Source of the DNA: an uncultured Barnesiella sp.
Lineage (GTDB): Bacteria > Bacteroidota > Bacteroidia > Bacteroidales > Barnesiellaceae_A
Length of the DNA stretch: 64,000 nucleotides
Reading direction: 5' to 3'
Assembly: GCA_944321085.1 (NCBI GenBank)
Contig: CALUJY010000004.1
Coordinates: 124,001 to 188,000 of the forward strand
Numbering within the stretch: the first letter of the stretch is position 1; each line of letters starts with the position of its first letter. The notes under the pieces were generated by a model. It was given only the letters and a program-made list of their open reading frames with translations, did not search any database and was not told where the DNA came from. Below are positions 26,474-34,414 of this stretch, one piece after another. A program made the position numbers and the translations under genes.

Positions 26474-29400
26474 TCAGTGTCTTACTACAACCTTATGAGT
26501 TTTGACGTTGTCCCCACAGCGCACTTGCAGCAAGTATATACCTTGTTTGCAGTTTGCTACACCGATGCTACTTTCTCCGTTTGCTTCTTGTATCAACATA
26601 CCGTCGGTAGAGAAAAGAGCGGCTTGGTCATATTGGCCAACAATGGTTATATATTTGTCTGCTAATGTATATACTTTATAAGATGATATCTCTACACCAT
26701 CAACAGCTGCATTTTCATTGTTGAGAACGAAAGTAAGGTTCGGATAAATACGAGATTCCATGCCTTGTATCGTAACATCGAAAATATTTTCATTGTCAGA
26801 CCAGCTCATCGAATAGAAATTTTCATCAGTATAATATTGAGTCGATGAGTAGAAGCAGTTGTAATAATAGTCATCGCAACCGCCTTCCGTTTTGGTCATG
26901 ATAGCCAGCTCGTTACCTTCATAGTTGAAAGGAGTATCAAGCGTTAGCATTTGTGCGTTATTATTTTCATCCAATGATATTTCGCCATCATATACAAGAG
27001 TAAAGAGTGCGGGGTCAAGCCAGCCTGAGAGCGAACCTATATCTTCTATATTGGCCATATAGATTTTCACTTTTATATTTTGGGCATAGGTATTACCCCA
27101 TGTTACTGCATAATTATATCCCATTCGTTCGATAGTAGTAGAAGAGAAGCCCAATATCGTAGGATTGTATAATAATTGTGCTACACTGTAATACTCGTGG
27201 AGGTCGAAGGGAACAAATCCCGAGAGCCTTGTTTCATGGCCTACTTTTACCATATCATATTTCTCGTTATCTTGTAGTACCTCTACATCCATCGGAGCAG
27301 TCGTATTGTTGTCACTTACGTCATCGCCTTCGGCAATAACCTGACCTACCAATTGTACATTAGTATTGGATGTAATGTTACATGTTACCGGTACGACAAG
27401 GGTAGAATTGACATTGAGGAGGGTATCGACATTGACTGTGCCGTAAACTGTACCATTATTGTCGGCAACGTTAACTGTGAAAAACTCTATTGCATCAGAG
27501 CCATTATTAGTTACTGTCACCTCGTAGGAGGTTTCCACTCCGTTTACAGCTACGTTCATACCCTGTATGGCATTACATATCATATCTACTGTATTGACCT
27601 CTTTGACAAGGATATTAGTGATATGAACAAAATATTGGTTAGGGTCGGAATAAACTTGGAATCCTAAACTAAATTCTCCCGTTGTTTCCGGTACGAAAGT
27701 CACCGAAGCATTTTCAAATAAGAAATTGCTTTGGAAGTCGGTGTGGTTATCAATTTCTTGTACAACATTCTCAGAACTTGTTCCGTTGCACAAGGCTACG
27801 CGGAATTTTTCTTGTCCCAATGTCCCTCCTAAACGTACATCGTAGCTGAGCAAATAGCTTTTACCTGCTTCAAAGCGGATTGGTGCAGAGAAGAACCAGT
27901 CATTAGCGGCAGTTACACAATCTTCATTGTAATAATAATGCATGAAATATGTTTCTACACCACCCCAATTGTGGTCGTAATACCATGTGCAACCGTCTCC
28001 GTTTGCATCCTCTATTATCCACATGTCGCGTTCGGCTTCTGTGTTGAAAGAGCAGGCATAAGGAACTTCCAATGCAGGTCCTACGATAACAACATTGCTT
28101 CGCAACGTGTCGCCTGCACCGTCGTCGTTGATAGCTACTACACCATAGCTATACCCGCTGGTTTCTGTAATGGTCTCGTCTGTATAGGTGCATTCTGTGA
28201 GGTTTTCTGCAACAACTGTGGCTCCCGGATATTTTACTACGTTATAACGAAGTGTCGAGTCATCGAACCATCCGTTGTGTTTGCCGGTTAGCGGAGCACT
28301 CCATGTGAGGTTTAGTTTGTAACCCTCTCCTGTCTTTGCCAACACAAGGTCATTTACTGTTGAGGGAACATCACGACCGATAAATACCGGAGTGCTTTCA
28401 GCGGCCGAACCGTTACCGTATTCGTTTATAGCTATGATGCTGTACGTTGTAAGTCCTTGGGGAACGTCAGTATCAGACCATGTTTCGTACCCCCCTATGG
28501 TAGGATTGGTTATCTCGTAGACAACAATTCCATTACGTTGTATCTCTATGCGGTCGAGCGAGGTAAGAGGATTTCCATCGAGTGAAGTAGTCGGATTCAT
28601 CCAAGAAATGGATGCTTCACGTTCTCCGTTATTGCCTACTACGACATTCAGTTCGGTCGGAGCCGAAGGTACGAGCATTTGTTCCGGGTCAGTACGGAAA
28701 TACAGAGCTCCTACTTCTGCATTGAACCCAATCGATTCGCTTATCGTCTCAGTTATGGCATATTCGGTCTCCACAGTCAGCAGTGAACTGGTACCCTCTT
28801 CTGTGTAAAGACCCCAATAAAGCAATCCGTCATTGGGGTTGTAAGTCATACTTTGTGCATACATCGGAAAATACCCCGTCCATTCTACCAAGTCGCAAGA
28901 TTGGTCGGCAATAGAGAGGCGGTATAAGTATCCAGTATCGTCAATACCATACAATACACCTTCTAGTGTAATGGCCAAAGTGCAGAAGTAGTAGTCGATA
29001 GGAAAAAGTTTTTCATATTCGCCCGTAGTGGGTGCTATGCTGTAAATATACATTACTTCGTCGCTTGAGGAAGCACCAACGGCATATATCATATTGGCGT
29101 TTTCGTCGTAAGTCATATCGTAGAACAGCGGGTCAGAGTTGCTGAAACTCCTTATATGACGTTCTTCTCCGGTTTCTATATTCTTTGCATACAATTCTTT
29201 GGGAAAGTAACCTATGTTGGTTTGCAAATATAATTCGTTTAGAACACAGGTTCCAGACAAGACGTTCAGCATGCTTTCTTGCAAAAGAGTTGTAGAGCCG
29301 GTACCGTCCAGTGAAATAGAAATGATACCCGGTAAGAAATCTTCTGTTTCGTCAAACATCAAGAATCCGTATAAAACTTCATCCTCTGCTGCACGGTATT

Positions 29401-29644
29401 GTTGCATAGATGTGGTTTGGGAAGCGTTCTTTTTTACAGCAGTACGCTTTTTGTCTCTTGTGCCCAACATTCTTTCTGCAATAGAGTTTGTTCCGGCATA
29501 ACGTTGTTCGAGATACATTTTCCGCTTCTGTATAAGCGATTCTTTTGAGCCGGCATAAGCAAAAGGATTGGCTGCCGACAGCAAAGTCACTACTGCGAGA
29601 AGTCGACATAGCGTCGAGACAGATACAGATAGAAATGTTTTCAT
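26474..29644 (-). CDS. T9SS-exported protein: propeller-like N-part, Fn3 and anchor-J modules
   Basis: 1056 residues. The signal region ends near LLSAANPFAYAG. A basic linker with SIAERMLGTRDKKRT follows, then about 230 residues of short repeats (YAKNIETGEERHI, MYIYSIAPTTGEYEKL, LYRLSIADQSCDLVEW) that resemble a beta-propeller. Two fibronectin type III-like modules (about 325-515), one choice-of-anchor-J module (about 525-690, CSFNTEAERDMW...TAANDWFFSAPI), a CARDB-like module (about 690-800) and a beta-rich segment come next. The end is a T9SS sorting domain (AALFSTDGMLIQEANG...CKQGIYLLQVRCGDN). No catalytic motif is seen. Codon use is clearly more AT-rich than in the neighbouring operons. 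A near-canonical promoter precedes it and a T-run terminator follows, so it is a single-gene unit. Confidence 0.8.
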   Translation of the reverse strand: MKTFLSVSVSTLCRLLAVVTLLSAANPFAYAGSKESLIQKRKMYLEQRYAGTNSIAERMLGTRDKKRTAVKKNASQTTSMQQYRAAEDEVLYGFLMFDETEDFLPGIISISLDGTGSTTLLQESMLNVLSGTCVLNELYLQTNIGYFPKELYAKNIETGEERHIRSFSNSDPLFYDMTYDENANMIYAVGASSSDEVMYIYSIAPTTGEYEKLFPIDYYFCTLAITLEGVLYGIDDTGYLYRLSIADQSCDLVEWTGYFPMYAQSMTYNPNDGLLYWGLYTEEGTSSLLTVETEYAITETISESIGFNAEVGALYFRTDPEQMLVPSAPTELNVVVGNNGEREASISWMNPTTSLDGNPLTSLDRIEIQRNGIVVYEITNPTIGGYETWSDTDVPQGLTTYSIIAINEYGNGSAAESTPVFIGRDVPSTVNDLVLAKTGEGYKLNLTWSAPLTGKHNGWFDDSTLRYNVVKYPGATVVAENLTECTYTDETITETSGYSYGVVAINDDGAGDTLRSNVVIVGPALEVPYACSFNTEAERDMWIIEDANGDGCTWYYDHNWGGVETYFMHYYYNEDCVTAANDWFFSAPIRFEAGKSYLLSYDVRLGGTLGQEKFRVALCNGTSSENVVQEIDNHTDFQSNFLFENASVTFVPETTGEFSLGFQVYSDPNQYFVHITNILVKEVNTVDMICNAIQGMNVAVNGVETSYEVTVTNNGSDAIEFFTVNVADNNGTVYGTVNVDTLLNVNSTLVVPVTCNITSNTNVQLVGQVIAEGDDVSDNNTTAPMDVEVLQDNEKYDMVKVGHETRLSGFVPFDLHEYYSVAQLLYNPTILGFSSTTIERMGYNYAVTWGNTYAQNIKVKIYMANIEDIGSLSGWLDPALFTLVYDGEISLDENNNAQMLTLDTPFNYEGNELAIMTKTEGGCDDYYYNCFYSSTQYYTDENFYSMSWSDNENIFDVTIQGMESRIYPNLTFVLNNENAAVDGVEISSYKVYTLADKYITIVGQYDQAALFSTDGMLIQEANGESSIGVANCKQGIYLLQVRCGDNVKTHKVVVRH

Positions 29645-29703
29645 ATTCCTAAAAGTTAAAGTTTATAAGATAAATTAAGTAGCCCGATAAGTATCGGATA
29701 AGG

Positions 29704-29735
29704 CAAAAATAGAGTATTCTTATTTTATAATGAAA
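29704..29735 (-). promoter_or_regulatory. Promoter of the T9SS propeller-like gene
   Basis: On the - strand TTTC (29732-29735), 20 bases, then TATTTTTG (29704-29711): one mismatch to TTTG-N20-TAnnTTTG. Transcription would begin near 29697, about 50 bases before the ATG at 29644. Confidence 0.65.
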
Positions 29736-29820
29736 TTATTTGCGTCACAAATTGGAAATATAAGTATTTGATTATCAGTAATAAATAGAATGCCGCGTAA
29801 CAAGATGCCTCATAGCGAAG

Positions 29821-31275
29821 TCATAGTAATATGCTGTTCAAATCTATATCGCTCGAAAAAAAAGATTTTATTTTATTATTCATGCGCATCCTTTGCATTC
29901 TTATTGCCGACACAGACACGCCCCGGCAAGCAGCACATTCTTTGGTAGAGAAACCTGCCGACGAGAGGCAATAAAGGATAAACTCTTCTTCCGATATGTC
30001 GAAATAAGTCGCCAGTGAACGGTGTAATAACATGAAATCTTTGTTGATGGCATCTTGCATCTCTTTGCGTTTATCTACATGCAGAATAGCATCGCCATTG
30101 TCTATGAGTGCCGGCAGCTTTTTGCAAAAAGAACTACGCTTAAAAGTATGTATGCACTTGCTGCGGTCTTCTACAAGCTGTTCCACTAATGCATTCTCGA
30201 TATTCTTTTGTCTTATCAGTAACTCTTCATACAGTTCTGAGTATTGCTTATATTTATCGGCATTCTTTTTGCTCTCTGCTAAATGTATATTAAGTTCCGA
30301 GAGTTGTTGTTTCAATACCTCTGCTTCGTGGTTCATCATGCTGTTTCTTCGTCTTATTCTTGTTAGCACAACTCCTATTCCGCATACAAGAAGTAACAAG
30401 GCCAATGCTAATATCGCTGTTGCTGCGCGATTGCGTTGCGCAGTGTCTTGTATGGCAGACAGTTGTTTGCGATATAAAATAACATTGATAGAATCGGCAC
30501 TCTTGATGTTGTGAATTGAATCAAGAAGTTCGTTGTAGTATTTCAAGTAAAAGACCGAAGAGTCGTTGTGCTTCTTTTCGGCAATTTGGATTAAACGGTA
30601 GACCGAAGAAGCTTTTGTATAAATATCGAGGCTATGGCTTGCCATAGACGCATAATGCCACGCCGAGTCGTAATTCTCGGCATTGATAAACAATGCTCCT
30701 CTGATGCTGTAATTGCGATAAAGCGTGGCAGAATCAGAGCTTTTTTCTATGGCAATACGATTATAGATAAATGCCGAGTCGTACATACCATTATACATGA
30801 AATACCCCGTGATATTGTTATATAGCGACGCTATCTCTTTTTCAGAACGGATATATGGCAACAGGCTTAATGAATGAGCTATTGCAGTGTCTTTCTCCGG
30901 TAAGTCGAGCCCATGGCTGCAACGCCATATTCCTCGGCGTGCCCTCGACTCCTCAGTCTTATCATCAAGTAGGCTGCCATAATAAAGTGAACGCTTGTAC
31001 ATTTGCATTGCGCGGTCAAAGATGCTTGCCTTATAGAAAATTTCACCAAGGTCGTTATAAGTTGATGCTATGATGTCGAAATTATTGCTACAAGTTGTGT
31101 CGATATTTTCTAATATCTTGAAGTTGAGTAGTACTGCCGAATCAAACCTGTTGCGGAGAATGTAGTCGTGACTCTCTTGCGACCAACGTGAGGCAAGAGT
31201 GCGGTCATCCTCTTTCCGACACGATAAAAACGGAAGGAGAAATAAAATCAATATTATCACAGGCATTCGTTGCAT
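29821..31275 (-). CDS. Membrane-anchored TPR regulator with C-terminal helix-turn-helix
   Basis: 484 residues from the ATG at 31275. The frame is open to 31335, but a perfect promoter (31305-31336) lies inside that extension. The N-terminus is a lipoprotein-type signal (lipobox LPFLSC, Cys19). Residues about 30-260 form TPR-like helical pairs (STYNDLGEIFYKASIFDRAMQMY, NYDSAWHYASMAS). A membrane helix spans 283-306. A coiled coil covers about 311-385. The last 60 residues (ISEEEFILYCLSSAGFSTKECAACRGVSVSAIRMQ) look like a LuxR-type winged helix. This periplasmic-TPR/TM/DNA-binding layout is common among Bacteroidales regulators. It would sense something outside the cytoplasm and act on DNA near the membrane. 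Targets are unknown; the divergent secreted-protein gene is a candidate. Confidence 0.78.
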   Translation of the reverse strand: MQRMPVIILILFLLPFLSCRKEDDRTLASRWSQESHDYILRNRFDSAVLLNFKILENIDTTCSNNFDIIASTYNDLGEIFYKASIFDRAMQMYKRSLYYGSLLDDKTEESRARRGIWRCSHGLDLPEKDTAIAHSLSLLPYIRSEKEIASLYNNITGYFMYNGMYDSAFIYNRIAIEKSSDSATLYRNYSIRGALFINAENYDSAWHYASMASHSLDIYTKASSVYRLIQIAEKKHNDSSVFYLKYYNELLDSIHNIKSADSINVILYRKQLSAIQDTAQRNRAATAILALALLLLVCGIGVVLTRIRRRNSMMNHEAEVLKQQLSELNIHLAESKKNADKYKQYSELYEELLIRQKNIENALVEQLVEDRSKCIHTFKRSSFCKKLPALIDNGDAILHVDKRKEMQDAINKDFMLLHRSLATYFDISEEEFILYCLSSAGFSTKECAACRGVSVSAIRMQRMRMNNKIKSFFSSDIDLNSILL

Positions 31276-31304
31276 GACAAGCGGTATCGCAGTATTTGGT
31301 AGCA

Positions 31305-31336
31305 CAAAGATAGGGTGCGGAAAGTGGAGAGACAAA
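31305..31336 (-). promoter_or_regulatory. Perfect promoter of the TPR/HTH regulator gene
   Basis: On the - strand TTTG (31333-31336), exactly 20 bases, then TATCTTTG (31305-31312). Both boxes match consensus. Start of transcription near 31298 leaves about 23 bases before the ATG at 31275 and excludes the upstream start. Confidence 0.85.
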
Positions 31337-31529
31337 CGAAAAGGTTGTTTTCAGTTTGGCTGTTCTGAACCGTAACTTTATCTTATCTAAAATAGTAAAT
31401 GTCGGGAACCGGAGCAAGATGTTCATATCATTGACAAGGCCAAGACATCTCCTATTTTCTACAAAAGTAGTCAAAGAATTTCAATCGGGCAACAACAATC
31501 GTCCCTTGCTACTCATGCGAAGCGAAACA

Positions 31530-31561
31530 TTTGATATTTTTGATAATTCTTTGTATTTTCG
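31530..31561 (+). promoter_or_regulatory. Probable promoter of the small secreted protein gene
   Basis: TTTG (31530-31533), 20 bases, then TATTTTCG (31554-31561), one mismatch to TAnnTTTG. It lies about 35 bases before the ATG at 31596 and is divergent from the regulator promoter 190 bases away. Confidence 0.6.
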
Positions 31562-31595
31562 CCGCAATATGAAAATAATATAAATTCAACGGATT

Positions 31596-32183
31596 ATGTC
31601 GCGAAAAATAACACTTCTCATCCTTGTGCTGTGTGCTGTAATGTCGCAAGCCGCCGATAACAGAATCGTATTGCCCGACGGAGTAGATAACATAACTTTT
31701 TATGGTGTAGATTTCAGTCAAGTCAGCATCGTGGGCGACGATGCCACCGACCAACAATACCTCCAAGCCTTCCGGCGGATAAACGACCTTTTTGTCACTG
31801 AACCTCAGAAATATGACATCGGAAAGAAGCTCCCGGTCACTATATCTGATTACGATTTCAAGGTCGTTACCGACATCAATGCTGCTATCGACCTTTCCGA
31901 TGCACGCTCTTTCCAAACCACGCTGCTCAACGATGAGACGCTGGTCGACCACATCGCGCAACTACCTGTAACGGGCAGTGGGGTAGGGCTCATCATTGTA
32001 GCCGATTGTCTCGATAAAATACAGGAGACAGGATATTTCCATTTCGTCTTTTTCGACCAATCTACTCGTGCTATCGTGGCCAAAACCTGTCTGAGCGGAA
32101 AAGCGCGAGGCTTCGGGTTGCGCAACCACTGGGCGCGAGCCATACTTAACTGTATGAGAGAGTTGCGCGTTGTCTGTCAATAA
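31596..32183 (+). CDS. Small secreted protein of a Bacteroidota-type family, unknown function
   Basis: 195 residues with a signal peptide (MSRKITLLILVLCAVMSQA). The mature part is a compact alpha/beta domain: ITFYGVDFSQVSIVGDD near the start, YDIGKKLPVTISDYDFKVV in the middle, GVGLIIVADCLDKIQETGYFHFVFFD, and an end motif GKARGFGLRNHWARAI. From memory, small Bacteroidota proteins share a [KR]xxGFGxRNxW ending, but I know of no assigned function. It lies divergently from the TPR/HTH regulator, with facing promoters. proS follows after about 200 bases with its own -7 box. A periplasmic role is likely from the signal; the activity is unknown. Confidence 0.75.
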   Translation: MSRKITLLILVLCAVMSQAADNRIVLPDGVDNITFYGVDFSQVSIVGDDATDQQYLQAFRRINDLFVTEPQKYDIGKKLPVTISDYDFKVVTDINAAIDLSDARSFQTTLLNDETLVDHIAQLPVTGSGVGLIIVADCLDKIQETGYFHFVFFDQSTRAIVAKTCLSGKARGFGLRNHWARAILNCMRELRVVCQ

Positions 32184-32332
32184 AGCGTAAAGGCATAAGA
32201 AATACTCTGTTCTCCCGAACTCTCCGGCAAGAGCCAAAGCCGTACTCGCACGAACGGTGCGACCCATTTCTGTTTTGTGAGATAATTTGCATTTTTACAG
32301 AGGGGAACGGTGCATATCTCGGCAGAAAATAT

Positions 32333-32340
32333 TACCTTTG
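32333..32340 (+). promoter_or_regulatory. -7 promoter element (TACCTTTG) of proS
   Basis: A perfect TAnnTTTG, 47 bases before the proS ATG at 32388; no TTTG at -33. It lies inside the longer open frame from 32310 and argues for the downstream start. Confidence 0.55.
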
Positions 32341-32387
32341 CACCCTCGAAAAAGTTTTTCATCAACAATATAAAAACAATATTGGCA

Positions 32388-33869
32388 ATGGCTAAAGAAT
32401 TGAAAGAAATGACCAAGCGTGCCGATAATTACTCGCAGTGGTACAACGACTTGGTCGTAAAAGCAGATCTTGCCGAGCAGTCGGCAGTACGCGGCTGTAT
32501 GGTCATAAAGCCCTACGGTTACGCTATATGGGAAAAAATGCAACGCATATTGGACGATAAGTTCAAGGCTACCGGACACGTCAACGCATATTTCCCGTTA
32601 TTGATACCCAAGTCATTTCTTTCTCGTGAAGCCGAGCACGTCGAGGGTTTTGCCAAAGAATGCGCCGTGGTAACGCACTATCGTCTCAAAAACGACCCCT
32701 ACGGCGGCGGTGTAGTGGTAGACCCCGCAGCCAAGCTCGAGGAAGAGCTCATCATACGTCCTACGTCGGAAACCATTATTTGGAACACGTATAAAAATTG
32801 GATACAATCATATCGCGACCTCCCCATCCTTTGCAACCAATGGGCTAATGTATTCCGTTGGGAAATGCGTACACGCCTTTTCCTGCGTACTGCCGAATTC
32901 CTTTGGCAAGAGGGTCATACGGCACACGCTACCCGCGAGGAGGCCGAGGCCGAGGCTCGTCATATGCTCGAAGTCTATGCCGATTTTGCACAAGAATATA
33001 TGGCAGTGCCTGTCATCAAGGGTGTGAAAACCGAGAGCGAACGCTTTGCCGGAGCCATAGACACCTACACGATTGAGGCCATGATGCAAGACGGCAAGGC
33101 TCTTCAAGCCGGTACTTCGCACTTCTTGGGACAAAACTTCGCCAAGGCCTTCGATGTACAATTCCTCAATAAAAACAATGAGCTCGAGTATGTGTGGGCT
33201 ACTTCGTGGGGTGTATCTACCCGTCTGATGGGTGCTCTCATCATGACCCACAGCGACGACAACGGTTTGGTACTGCCGCCGCACCTTGCACCCATACAAG
33301 TAGTGATAATCCCCATATACAAAGGCACTGAGCAACTCGCCCACATCGATGCGAAAGTCGAGAGCATCGTCAACCGTCTGCGCGAGATGGGTATTTCGGT
33401 CAAGTACGACAATGCCGACAACCGTCGTCCCGGTTTCAAATTTGCCGACTACGAGCTCAAAGGTGTTCCCGTACGTCTCGTATTGGGTGCACGCGACCTC
33501 GAAAACGGCACTATCGAAGTGATGCGTCGTGACACACTCGAAAAAGAGACCCTGCCGCTCGAAGGTATCGAAGAAAACGTACGCAAGATGCTCGAAGATA
33601 TACAGGCCAACCTCTACAAGAAGGCTCTTGCCAACCGCACGGCACGCACTATCACAGTCGATACTTACGACGAGTTCAAGGAGCGTATCGAGGAGGGTGG
33701 TTTCATATTAGCCCATTGGGACGGCACGCCAGAGACCGAGGCTCGCATCAAAGAGGAGACCAAGGCTACCATACGATGCCTGCCTTTCGATGGCGACCTT
33801 ACTCCCGGCGTATGTATGGTTACCGGTAAGCCTTCGGCACGCCGTGTCCTTTTTGCACGTTCATATTAA
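32388..33869 (+). CDS. proS: Prolyl-tRNA synthetase, archaeal/eukaryotic type
   Basis: 493 residues. It attaches proline to tRNA-Pro in the cytosol. Class II motifs are visible: motif 1 around [16 protein letters not shown], motif 2 [27 protein letters not shown], and motif 3 in [36 protein letters not shown]. The anticodon-binding domain follows (about 300-400), and a C-terminal zinc-like domain ends in FARSY, as in ProS type 3. The ~490-residue size without the bacterial editing insertion fits the archaeal-like form normal for Bacteroidota. The start at 32388 ([11 protein letters not shown]) follows from the -7 element at 32333. Confidence 0.96.
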   Translation: MAKELKEMTKRADNYSQWYNDLVVKADLAEQSAVRGCMVIKPYGYAIWEKMQRILDDKFKATGHVNAYFPLLIPKSFLSREAEHVEGFAKECAVVTHYRLKNDPYGGGVVVDPAAKLEEELIIRPTSETIIWNTYKNWIQSYRDLPILCNQWANVFRWEMRTRLFLRTAEFLWQEGHTAHATREEAEAEARHMLEVYADFAQEYMAVPVIKGVKTESERFAGAIDTYTIEAMMQDGKALQAGTSHFLGQNFAKAFDVQFLNKNNELEYVWATSWGVSTRLMGALIMTHSDDNGLVLPPHLAPIQVVIIPIYKGTEQLAHIDAKVESIVNRLREMGISVKYDNADNRRPGFKFADYELKGVPVRLVLGARDLENGTIEVMRRDTLEKETLPLEGIEENVRKMLEDIQANLYKKALANRTARTITVDTYDEFKERIEEGGFILAHWDGTPETEARIKEETKATIRCLPFDGDLTPGVCMVTGKPSARRVLFARSY

Positions 33870-33911
33870 ACCGCAACATCTCTCTGTATAGGAGAGTCAA
33901 CCGTATAAAAT

Positions 33912-33945
33912 GAAGAGGCTGTGTCCGTCGGGACATGGCCTCTTC
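33912..33945 (+). terminator. proS terminator hairpin
   Basis: GAAGAGGC (33912-33919) pairs with GCCTCTTC (33938-33945), extended inside by TGTCC with GGACA. It begins 43 bases after the proS stop and is followed by GTTTATG. Confidence 0.75.
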
Positions 33946-34017
33946 GTTTATGCTGCCTTGGGTTTTGGGTAGCTATTAGTCTTCGTTTATGCTGCTTTGT
34001 TTTTGGGGTTGCTATTA
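33941..34017. repeat. Two imperfect direct repeats of 39 bases between terminators
   Basis: TCTTCGTTTATGCTGC at 33941 recurs at 33980 and the similarity continues for most of the 39-base period, ending GCTATTA at 33972-33978 and 34011-34017. The first copy starts inside the proS terminator stem. Confidence 0.8.
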
Positions 34018-34026
34018 TTCAAAATA

Positions 34027-34060
34027 AAGGGGCTGCATCGTGTTTTTTATGCAGCCCCTT
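34027..34060 (-). terminator. Rubredoxin terminator hairpin
   Basis: AAGGGGCTGCAT (34027-34038) pairs perfectly with 34049-34060 around a 10-base loop. It lies 20 bases beyond the rubredoxin stop on the - strand and is followed there by TTATTTT. Confidence 0.8.
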
Positions 34061-34080
34061 GCACTTTTCGATAGAACAAG

Positions 34081-34245
34081 TTATTCGTCAGTCGGTTCAA
34101 AATCATCTTTTCCGACACCGCACAGTGGGCACACCCAGTCTTCGGGTATATCTTCGAATGCTGTTCCGGGTGCTACTCCATTATCAGGGTCTCCTACCGC
34201 GGGGTCGTAAATCCATCCGCAAACAGTGCAAACATACTTTTTCAT
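34081..34245 (-). CDS. Rubredoxin
   Basis: 54 residues, the classic size. Two CxxCG knuckles (C6-C9 in VCTVCGW and C39-C42 in VCPLCGV) hold one iron atom. [25 protein letters not shown] is the conserved middle (positions 13-37). It is a small cytosolic electron carrier, usually serving oxygen or peroxide reduction in anaerobes. The ATG at 34245 gives the standard N-terminus MKKYVC; the frame is open eight residues further, but without family support. It is a single gene with its own terminator. GATATTTG on the - strand at 34305-34312 is a possible -7 box with one mismatch. An inverted repeat TGCCCTCG/CGAGGGCA (34276-34283 and 34312-34319) in the leader could be an operator. Confidence 0.97.
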   Translation of the reverse strand: MKKYVCTVCGWIYDPAVGDPDNGVAPGTAFEDIPEDWVCPLCGVGKDDFEPTDE

Positions 34246-34414
34246 CTTTTCAATTTTTTGGTTCGACAAAACTCATGCCCTCGTGGCATAAAGTAAATAT
34301 ATAACAAATATCGAGGGCAATGCAAGGACATTGGCATCTTTGCATTGCATCCTCTTTATTCTATATTATAACAACCCGCGCCCTCATTATATTGTTATAA
34401 GAGCCGTTTTATTT

